In this document: one piece after another, positions 32,345 to 37,861 of the stretch
How the letters are laid out: each line of letters starts with the position of its first letter
How positions within the stretch are numbered: position 1 is the stretch's first letter
DNA from: Clostridia bacterium
GTDB taxonomy: Bacteria > Bacillota > Clostridia > UBA1381 > UBA9506
DNA: 37,861 bases
Direction of reading: 5' to 3'
NCBI GenBank assembly: GCA_017546245.1
Contig: JAFYXI010000031.1
Coordinates: forward strand, 1-37,861
The notes under the pieces: generated by a model
Seen by the model: only the letters and a program-made list of their open reading frames with translations
Database searches by the model: none
What the model was told of the DNA's origin: nothing
Program-made: the position numbers and the translations under genes

Positions 32345-34480
32345 TTAACAAAGCTTTTCTTTTAAATATTCACAGCAAATAACTTTTTCTGCCATCATAC
32401 CCTTGTTAAAGTAATAGTGATTTGCTGCTTCATATCCCATAAGTGAGTTTTTGTTCATAAGCTTATACATATCAAAAGCCAGGGTGCGTTCGTCTGATAA
32501 TATTTTTGCAAGCTTTTCTTTATCACCGCTGTCACGGCTTAAAATAAACTCGGTTTGCAGATATGAAGAATAGAACAGAGCATATCCTGCCCAGGCAGCT
32601 TGTGTAAATTCGCAATCGGGCATATCTTTTATAATCTCTAAGCCCTCTCTCCATTTATCGCTTAACTTTTTATACTGGTTTAAATAAACCTCGCGCGGAT
32701 AATTTGCTCTCCATGTATCAATGTCGTCATACGAATAGCAGGTCATGGTTGCGGTAAAGCCTGTCGGCTTTTCAAATAAAAGATTAGATGGGCCTGCGTT
32801 TTGCGGACCATGATACAAGCTGTCTAAATGGAACGGGAACTCGCGGAAAGCATCAGAGAATGTTTTTGCTGCTTTTTTTACAGTTTCGGCATATTTGCCG
32901 TATTCGCTTTTTAAAAGCTCATTATACTTTTCTTCGCTTGGGTCAACTAAACACTCAGATGCTACCTTTAAGTTTACAGACGGATATCCGCCGAGAGTCC
33001 AGCTGAGCATCAAATGGCGTACACCCTCGGCTTTAAGACCGCACATATGCTCTCTTATTAAATCAAATACAGGTAAAAACGGTATGGTACTACATTCCCA
33101 GGTTACGTTTACCTGAACCTTTGCGCAGGTTTCTCTGCCTAAATCCCGAGCCTGCGACCAAATAGATTTTGCAAGCTCACCCGGTCCGGGGATAGACATA
33201 CTGTAATCCTGTATTTTGCCGTTGACACCGCCGATTGTAAACGGCTTTTGCGCCTCGCTGTTGCACTGTATAATAATTTCTTTCGGAAGGGATGCTATAC
33301 ACTCGCGTATTTCATCTTCGTTCATTGCACTTGTCCACGCCCAGGTCCAAGCAATTGTTTTAATTGATGGGTCAACTGCTCTTGATGATTCAGAAATTGC
33401 ACAAAGCACTTCAGAAATCAGTTTTGAAACAGGCTTGTCTTTACATCTGGGGCATTCTTCGCCTTCGGGACGCGATTTGCAATGTGTAAGATTTTCTGAC
33501 TGGGTGATTGTGAAGAATCCGCCTAAACCGGGCACGGCTTTACAAAGTGCGCTGACAGCATTTCTTACATAATCTAAAACACGGCTGTCGCTTGTGCACA
33601 TTGCGCCGTATAAATCGTTTTTACGGCCTAACATTTCAGGATATTTATCGAAAAACGCAAGCGGCATATTTCTCGGCTCGTTTAAATAAAGATATACTTT
33701 TATGCCGTACTGTGCAGCCAGCTTAACTAATTCACGCAGTCTTTCCTGACGTTTTTCATATCCGGCAGAATAGCTTGCGTCAAACGGAAATTCTGTAACC
33801 TGATACAGAACAACCGGCAGCCATACAGCATTAACACCTGCCTGCTGATAGCTTTGCATAAGTGCCTTAGGATACGAAATGTCTATATCGTTATCGAGAG
33901 CACTTGCGTAAAGACCGCAGTATGAAAATATCATTCTAAGATCTTCGGCATCGTTTGCCGGTGTTAAAACCTTTTCGTTTTCGCCGAAAAATTCAAATGG
34001 CTTAGCCCCTTCAAACATATCAGAAAAATCGCTTTGCATAGTTTTTCTTATCTTTTCAAGCTGAGCTTTTTGTTCATCGTTAAGCTCTTCGGCAACAACC
34101 GGCTCGCAATATGCCTTAAACGGAGTCCAGCCGCCGAGCTTTATATCTAAAAAGTCATCTTCTTTTAAGCAGGTTGCAAGCTGTTCGGCAGTCCACCCCA
34201 AAAGCTTTAAAAGCTGTTCGTACGGAAGAATATGCCACGCATTACGAATGGTTGTTATGTAACCGCGCTCGCTCCATATATCCAAGTTTTTTTGCTCGCC
34301 AAGACCTAATTCTTTAGCCGTTTCCGTAATTTTTTCAAGCGGCAGGTCCAAAGCATAAGCTATTCTTTCAGCCTTAACGGTTTCCCACAAACGAAAGACT
34401 GCAGCGTGCAATCTGCTCGGAAAGTGCGGAAGAAAAAGCTGTTTATCCTCTATAACAGGGGGTAATTTAACATTTGACAT
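32345..34480 (-). CDS. Large TIM-barrel protein, putative glycosidase
   Basis: 711-residue cytoplasmic protein with no signal peptide. The first 180 residues are helical and unrecognised. The middle looks like a (beta/alpha)8 barrel: AGVNAVWLPVVLYQV, YGIKVYLYLNEPRNMPLAFF, GLGGFFTITQSENLTHC, TIAWTWAWTSAMNED, KEIIIQCNSEAQKPF, HLMLSWTLGGYPS. The acidic residues in LNEPR and TQSENL could be catalytic. A four-cysteine set (HCKSRPEGEECPRCKDKP, with CTS before it) may bind metal. The overall style recalls GH20/GH123-like barrels, but I cannot assign a family. Start ATG follows AAAGAGG. A proximal and a distal promoter lie upstream. Confidence 0.6.
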   Translation of the reverse strand: MSNVKLPPVIEDKQLFLPHFPSRLHAAVFRLWETVKAERIAYALDLPLEKITETAKELGLGEQKNLDIWSERGYITTIRNAWHILPYEQLLKLLGWTAEQLATCLKEDDFLDIKLGGWTPFKAYCEPVVAEELNDEQKAQLEKIRKTMQSDFSDMFEGAKPFEFFGENEKVLTPANDAEDLRMIFSYCGLYASALDNDIDISYPKALMQSYQQAGVNAVWLPVVLYQVTEFPFDASYSAGYEKRQERLRELVKLAAQYGIKVYLYLNEPRNMPLAFFDKYPEMLGRKNDLYGAMCTSDSRVLDYVRNAVSALCKAVPGLGGFFTITQSENLTHCKSRPEGEECPRCKDKPVSKLISEVLCAISESSRAVDPSIKTIAWTWAWTSAMNEDEIRECIASLPKEIIIQCNSEAQKPFTIGGVNGKIQDYSMSIPGPGELAKSIWSQARDLGRETCAKVQVNVTWECSTIPFLPVFDLIREHMCGLKAEGVRHLMLSWTLGGYPSVNLKVASECLVDPSEEKYNELLKSEYGKYAETVKKAAKTFSDAFREFPFHLDSLYHGPQNAGPSNLLFEKPTGFTATMTCYSYDDIDTWRANYPREVYLNQYKKLSDKWREGLEIIKDMPDCEFTQAAWAGYALFYSSYLQTEFILSRDSGDKEKLAKILSDERTLAFDMYKLMNKNSLMGYEAANHYYFNKGMMAEKVICCEYLKEKLC

Positions 34481-34521
34481 AATTTTTCCTCTTTCTTGTT
34501 AATTTATAGTGTATTTATATA

Positions 34522-34550
34522 ATTATAGAATCAATGAACGATGTAGTCAA
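34522..34550 (-). promoter_or_regulatory. Proximal promoter for the TIM-barrel gene
   Basis: On the minus strand TTGACT (34550-34545), 17 bases, TATAAT (34527-34522), 42 bases before the start codon. Confidence 0.75.
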
Positions 34551-34565
34551 TGTGCCACACCCATC

Positions 34566-34651
34566 GTAGGGCACAGCCTTTAGGATGTGCCGAATGCGGT
34601 TCGTCGGATACCGCCGAACCCTACATTGTACAATTTGGTTGTACAATGTAG
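34566..34651. repeat. GTAGGG/CCCTAC repeat with two inner hairpins
   Basis: GTAGGG-like left end (34566-34571) and CCCTAC-like right end (34619-34624) enclose GGCACA/TGTGCC (34570-34591) and GGTTCG/CGAACC (34599-34620). A third hairpin, 13 bp perfect with a five-base loop (34621-34633 with 34639-34651), starts from the same CTAC. The plan matches the core of the element at 32233-32284, but the inner hairpins differ in sequence. Confidence 0.65.
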
Positions 34652-34679
34652 ATGCCGCAAAATTATTTTACCAGGAGTA

Positions 34680-34785
34680 AAAATGCTTGCTTGCAAGGGC
34701 ATTTTTGCGACGCCGTCAATTGACACAGTGCTCAAATGAGCACAAAAGAGCGTTAGCTCTTAAGAATTTTATGAAATAAAATTCT
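34680..34785. repeat. Run of consecutive short hairpins
   Basis: AAAATGC/GCATTTT with inner TTGC/GCAA (34680-34706), GTCAATTGAC (34715-34724), GTGCTC-AAAT-GAGCAC (34728-34743), AAGAGC-GTTA-GCTCTT (34746-34761), and a 10-bp stem at 34763-34772 with 34776-34785. They are spaced by only one to eight bases. No T-run follows the individual stems, so they are not simple terminators. Confidence 0.7.
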
Positions 34786-34795
34786 GTATGTGTTA

Positions 34796-34824
34796 ATTAT
34801 AAGATATATAGCAAACGTTTGCAA
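34796..34824 (-). promoter_or_regulatory. Distal promoter with LacI-type operator
   Basis: On the minus strand TTGCAA (34824-34819), 17 bases, TATAAT (34801-34796). GCAAACGTTTGC (34811-34822), a perfect palindrome centred on CG as in LacI/GalR-family and cre sites, covers the -35 and the spacer. A related CAAACGTTG is at 34892-34900, 80 bases away. The transcript would run leftward through the hairpin run into the TIM-barrel gene. Confidence 0.65.
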
Positions 34825-34946
34825 CAAGCAAATTCTTACTTGAGTGTTCATTTTGTGACAAAAAAAGAGAGGATAAAGTGAATCGCAATCCCAAACGTTG
34901 AATTTTTTCGGTTCGCTTTAGATGCCTCTGCTTTTGTCTGGTTTAA

Positions 34947-35702
34947 TTAACGGATTTTAGTTGAGTTTTTAGATAATTTTGCTTTTAATTTGTCCGGAAC
35001 GGCTGTATCGGTTACGATATAATCGGCAACCGAAAGGTCTGATATTTTTGCAAAAGCACAGCGGTTAAATTTTGAATTGTCAGCCGCAACGATGCTTACG
35101 CTTGACTGCTTAAGCATAACTCTGTCAATTTCGGCTTCCTTATCATAATAGGTAGAAAAACCGCGTTCTGCATCAATTCCGTCAACGGATAAAATCATTT
35201 TGTCGGCATTATAAGCTTTTAGCTGTCTTATTGCATCGTCACCATAAGTAAACTGATATTTTGAATTTATCTGACCGCCTAAAAGAATTATGTTAAAGTT
35301 AGGGTTTGATGTTCCTTCAAGAGCAATAGAAATCGAGTTTGTAACAATGCTTAAATTAAGATTTGGTGGAAGTGCGCGAAAAACCAAGAGTGTTGTAGTT
35401 CCTGAATTAAGCATAATAGTGTCATTATCTTCAATCATTTCTGCAATTTTTTTTGCTATAATTTCTTTTTGTTCTAAGTTGGTTGACATACGCTGATTAA
35501 AACTCATACTGTAATATGGTTTATAAGAGCTTACTGCTCCGCCGTGCACACGTGTTAAAAGACCTTTGTTTTCCATATCGGCAAGGTCTGTTCGTATTGT
35601 TACTTCAGAAATATTAAAAAGGCGACTAAGGTCTGTTACACGCACGCTTCCGTCTTTATTTATAAGCTCAAGTATTTTTTTTCTTCTGTCATCAGCTACC
35701 AT
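34947..35702 (-). CDS. DeoR-family transcriptional regulator
   Basis: 251 residues. N-terminal winged helix RRKKILELINKDGSVRVTDL, SRLFNISEVTIRTDLADMEN, KGLLTRVHGGAV is the classic DeoR signature. The C-terminal DeoRC domain (about 75-230) senses a sugar phosphate; IMLNSGTTTLLVFRAL, LLGGQINSKYQFTYGDDAI and KMILSVDGIDAERGFST are conserved parts. ATG at 35702 follows AAGGAGAAC. It faces a class III aminotransferase gene; both promoters carry a CGAAA site in the same place, so it likely represses itself and that gene. Confidence 0.93.
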   Translation of the reverse strand: MVADDRRKKILELINKDGSVRVTDLSRLFNISEVTIRTDLADMENKGLLTRVHGGAVSSYKPYYSMSFNQRMSTNLEQKEIIAKKIAEMIEDNDTIMLNSGTTTLLVFRALPPNLNLSIVTNSISIALEGTSNPNFNIILLGGQINSKYQFTYGDDAIRQLKAYNADKMILSVDGIDAERGFSTYYDKEAEIDRVMLKQSSVSIVAADNSKFNRCAFAKISDLSVADYIVTDTAVPDKLKAKLSKNSTKIR

Positions 35703-35748
35703 ATATCGTTCTCCTTAATTTTATAAATTACTTAATTCCTTTTATTTT

Positions 35749-35777
35749 ACTATACAACAAACTTTCGTTTTTGTCAA
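35749..35777 (-). promoter_or_regulatory. Promoter for deoR-type regulator, with CGAAAG site
   Basis: On the minus strand TTGACA (35777-35772), 17 bases, TATAGT (35754-35749). CGAAAG sits four bases after the -35 box. Confidence 0.78.
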
Positions 35778-35786
35778 TAAAAGCAA

Positions 35787-35812
35787 AAATCGAAAGCTTA
35801 AACTTTCGATTT
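35787..35812. promoter_or_regulatory. Inverted-repeat operator candidate (AAATCGAAAG / CTTTCGATTT)
   Basis: Two 10-base arms (35787-35796 and 35803-35812) with a six-base spacer, midway between the divergent promoters. A further GCGAAAA is at 35821-35827. DeoR-family regulators are known to bind TTTCG/CGAAA repeats. The A/T-rich flanks also make it look like a hairpin terminator, but its place upstream of both genes favours an operator. Confidence 0.65.
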
Positions 35813-35845
35813 GAAAAAAAGCGAAAATAAAATGAAAAAAATGTG

Positions 35846-35874
35846 TTGACAAAACGAAAAAAGTGGTGTATTAT
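35846..35874 (+). promoter_or_regulatory. Promoter for the class III aminotransferase, with CGAAA site
   Basis: TTGACA (35846-35851), 17 bases, TATTAT (35869-35874). CGAAAA (35855-35860) starts three bases after the -35 box, as in the divergent promoter. Confidence 0.82.
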
Positions 35875-35935
35875 AGTTACGTACTGATAATAACGTAAAT
35901 CGTTTATAAAAATTTTTTTAAAAGGAGAGTTTAAT

Positions 35936-37306
35936 ATGAGCGCAAACTGGGCAAAAATGGACCTGAGTCAGGTACCTAATATGGTTACATCTGCTGTTCC
36001 GGGTCCTAAATCGGTTGAGTATCACGAAAGATGCTCTAAGTATATGAAGGGTTATTCAAGCCAGGTTAAATTGTTTCCTGTAACATTTGAGTCCGGTTAT
36101 GGATATACATTAAAAGACGTTGACGGTAATACATATCTCGATTTTTCATCAGGTATCTACGTAACAGGTCTTGGCCATTGCCATCCGAAAATAAGCGAAG
36201 CTGTTGCAGAGCAGGCTAAAAAGCTTATGAACTGCCACGACTTTACCACAAAGGTAAAAATGGAGCTTGTTGAAAAGCTTCACGAAATCACAGGCGGACG
36301 CTTTGGCGGATTCCAGTTCTACGATTCCGGTACTACTGCGGTTGAAGCAGGTCTTCGCTGTGCGCGTGCAGCAACCGGTAAGCAGGAATTTATTTCCTTC
36401 TTCAGAGATTTCCATGGTAAAACATATGGTGCAAATTCTTTAGCTGTTGTAGGTGCAGATACTCATATGAGAGCGCCTGGATTTATGCTCGTACCTCGTC
36501 CGAATCCTTATCGTGATTTCTTCGGAAGAAGTGAGGAAGAGGCTTGGAAGGATTCTTCTCCATATATTCATATGATAGAAGGCATGCTTGATAATGCCTG
36601 CGCAAACGGCGGCAAGAATGTTGCAGCTATCGTTTTAGAGCCTATTCAGGGCTGGGGCGGTTCTATTATTCCTCCTGATGATTTTATCCCTGCACTTCGT
36701 GCTCTTTGTGACAGAAGAGGAATTCTTCTCTTTGCAGATGAAGTTCTTAACTGTATGGCAAGAACAGGTAAGTATCTTGCTATGGACCATTGGGATGTTA
36801 CAGCTGATATTACAACGCTGGGTAAAGGCTTTGGTAACGGCTTCCCTGTAACAGCACTTGCGGTTTCGAAAGACCTCGCTCCTGCGATTGAAAAGATTTC
36901 TGCATCGTCAAGCTACGGCGGTAACCCGATGGCTTGTATCGCAGCACTTGAGTCAATCAGAGTTATTGAAGAAGAAAATCTTAATGAGCGTTCAGAGCAT
37001 CTTGGTAAGATTATGCTTGCTAAGATGGAACAGATGAAGAGTGAGCATCCGATTATCGGTGATGTTCGTGCTATCGGTTGTCTTCAGGCTCTTGAGATTG
37101 TTAAAGACCGTGAAACTAAAGAGCCGTTTAACGAAGCAGGTCAGATGATTTATCAGAAAGCATTTGAAAAAGGTCTTGCATGGGTGCCGTCGGGCCACAT
37201 CCTTCGTATGTCACCTCCGATGATTCTTGACGACGAGGCAGCTCTTAAGGGTCTTGACATTATTGAAGAAGCAGTTAAAGAAACAGAAAAACATTTTGGA
37301 TATTAA
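35936..37306 (+). CDS. Class III PLP-dependent aminotransferase
   Basis: 456-residue aminotransferase of the ornithine/GABA (class III) group. Seen: YLDFSSGIYVTGLGHCHPKI, FQFYDSGTTAVEAGLRCARA (PLP phosphate loop), FRDFHGKTYGANSLA, VLEPIQGWGGSIIPP, LLFADEVLNCMARTGK with the Asp that pairs the PLP ring, and the Schiff-base Lys in TLGKGFGNGFPVTALA. It could act on GABA, an omega-amino acid or an amino-sugar-derived substrate; this is open. ATG follows AAAGGAGAG. Codon use is noticeably biased to frequent codons, suggesting high expression. Controlled by the divergent DeoR regulator, and followed by an oxidoreductase gene. Confidence 0.9.
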   Translation: MSANWAKMDLSQVPNMVTSAVPGPKSVEYHERCSKYMKGYSSQVKLFPVTFESGYGYTLKDVDGNTYLDFSSGIYVTGLGHCHPKISEAVAEQAKKLMNCHDFTTKVKMELVEKLHEITGGRFGGFQFYDSGTTAVEAGLRCARAATGKQEFISFFRDFHGKTYGANSLAVVGADTHMRAPGFMLVPRPNPYRDFFGRSEEEAWKDSSPYIHMIEGMLDNACANGGKNVAAIVLEPIQGWGGSIIPPDDFIPALRALCDRRGILLFADEVLNCMARTGKYLAMDHWDVTADITTLGKGFGNGFPVTALAVSKDLAPAIEKISASSSYGGNPMACIAALESIRVIEEENLNERSEHLGKIMLAKMEQMKSEHPIIGDVRAIGCLQALEIVKDRETKEPFNEAGQMIYQKAFEKGLAWVPSGHILRMSPPMILDDEAALKGLDIIEEAVKETEKHFGY

Positions 37307-37320
37307 TTTTAAAAATTTAT

Positions 37321-37352
37321 CAAGGGTTATTGCTGTACAGCAATAACCCTTG
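37321..37352 (+). terminator. 32-base perfect palindrome after the aminotransferase gene
   Basis: 16 bases on each arm, CAAGGGTTATTGCTGT and its complement, centred between 37336 and 37337. It is followed by ACGTGATT, not a T-run, so it may be an mRNA-stabilising or partial termination hairpin inside an operon. Confidence 0.5.
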
Positions 37353-37381
37353 ACGTGATTATTACAGAGAGGTGTAATTCT

Positions 37382-37861
37382 ATGAAAACAGTAAAATTCG
37401 GACTTATCGGCTGCGGACTTATGGCAAAAGAATTTGCATCGGCAGCGGCAAGATGGTGTCATTTAACAGGTGATATTGCAAAGCCTGAAATAGTTGGTAT
37501 TTGCTCTGCTACAGATAAAAGTAAAGAATGGTTTTTAAAGAACTTCCCCGAAATTAAATATTCGGTTACAGATTATAAAGAGCTTTTGGATAAAGAGGAT
37601 ATAGATGCAATTTATTGTGCAGTTCCTCATAATCTTCACGAGCAGTTTTATATTGATATAATTAAAAGCGGAAAAGCGCTTTTAGGCGAAAAACCCTTTG
37701 GTATAGATAAAGAGGCAAATGCAAAAATTTTGCAGGCGATAAAAGAAAATCCGAACACCTTTGTACGTTGCTGCAGCGAATTTCCGTACTATCCAGCAAT
37801 GCAGACTTTGATAAACTGGTACAAAGAGGGCAAATTCGGCAAGGTTTTAGAAATACATTGC
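37382..37861 (+). CDS. Gfo/Idh/MocA-family oxidoreductase (truncated by window end)
   Basis: The first 160 codons are present and the frame is open to the window edge. The NAD(P)-binding start MKTVKFGLIGCGLMAKEFAS, then IDAIYCAVPHNLHEQFYIDI and the family signature GEKPFGIDKEAN, whose Lys in EKP is catalytic, are clear. Members oxidise or reduce sugars and cyclitols such as myo-inositol or glucose. ATG at 37382 follows AGAGAGGTG at 37367-37375. It lies 75 bases after the aminotransferase, probably in the same DeoR-controlled unit. Confidence 0.92.
   Translation, partial: MKTVKFGLIGCGLMAKEFASAAARWCHLTGDIAKPEIVGICSATDKSKEWFLKNFPEIKYSVTDYKELLDKEDIDAIYCAVPHNLHEQFYIDIIKSGKALLGEKPFGIDKEANAKILQAIKENPNTFVRCCSEFPYYPAMQTLINWYKEGKFGKVLEIHC

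Larger units (their letters stand above)
34481..34946. other. 466-base gap between the TIM-barrel and DeoR genes
   Basis: It holds no credible gene. From left to right: proximal promoter (34522-34550), GTAGGG/CCCTAC repeat with attached 13-bp hairpin (34566-34651), a run of hairpins (34680-34785), distal promoter with LacI-like operator (34796-34824), and 120 bases with a weak hairpin (AAAGTGAA 34875-34882 with TTCGCTTT near 34912-34919) that may end the DeoR transcript. Confidence 0.7.

Noticed and set aside
32164-32382. 72-residue open frame on the plus strand
   Set aside because: It is formed by the inverted-repeat element and the ends of the two flanking genes.

Overview
The window looks like chromosomal DNA from an anaerobic, probably gut- or rumen-associated Clostridia (Bacillota) bacterium. 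The signs are a moderately AT-rich sequence, strong AGGAGG ribosome-binding sites, frequent GTG and TTG starts, TTGACA-N17-TATAAT promoters, the ffh-rpsP-khpA order, an SPF-type RF2 with programmed frameshift, and SecA with a C-terminal SEC-C zinc motif. No tRNA, rRNA, CRISPR array, phage block or transposase was seen.

Layout. 1-2.1 kb: core genes ffh, rpsP and khpA, ending at a bidirectional terminator facing gltX. 2.1-6.8 kb (minus strand): gltX, a membrane-anchored GH26-type glycosidase and a glutamate-cysteine-ligase-like enzyme. 6.9-10.1 kb: a three-gene unit of a GT-C membrane glycosyltransferase, a polyprenyl-phosphate-type GT2 and an alpha/beta hydrolase. 10.1-11.9 kb: accessory island with a hairpin array, a four-helix-bundle (23S IVS/bAvd-like) gene, an XRE regulator and a lipoprotein. 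11.95-13.95 kb: an ornithine-cyclodeaminase-family gene divergent from a LysR regulator, with a well-placed T-N11-A operator. 14.0-14.3 kb: an apparent type I toxin-antitoxin locus (22-residue membrane peptide, antisense RNA promoter, shared terminator). 14.3-18.4 kb: secA-prfB operon. 18.4-20.9 kb: an AGCS symporter and a tRNA-dihydrouridine synthase.

21-37.9 kb is a carbon and amino-sugar metabolism region: DegT/StrS aminotransferase, amidohydrolase, SASA-type esterase, AraC regulator, NagA with a ROK-like kinase, FAD oxidoreductase divergent from a PocR-domain AraC regulator, a VUT/YhhQ-family transporter with an SDR, a 711-residue TIM-barrel protein of unknown specificity, a DeoR regulator divergent from a class III aminotransferase, and a truncated Gfo/Idh/MocA oxidoreductase. 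NagA and the kinase suggest use of N-acetylglucosamine; other substrates cannot be told from sequence alone. The many local regulators (three AraC/DeoR-type here) and short regulatory palindromes suggest small, separately controlled sugar-use modules.

The most interesting non-coding structures are the mini-hairpin array upstream of the four-helix-bundle gene, the type I toxin-antitoxin locus nested against prfB, an inverted-repeat element (MITE-like) at 32.2 kb that shares an inner GTAGGG/CCCTAC module with a second repeat at 34.6 kb, and matching CGAAA operators in the divergent DeoR/aminotransferase promoters.
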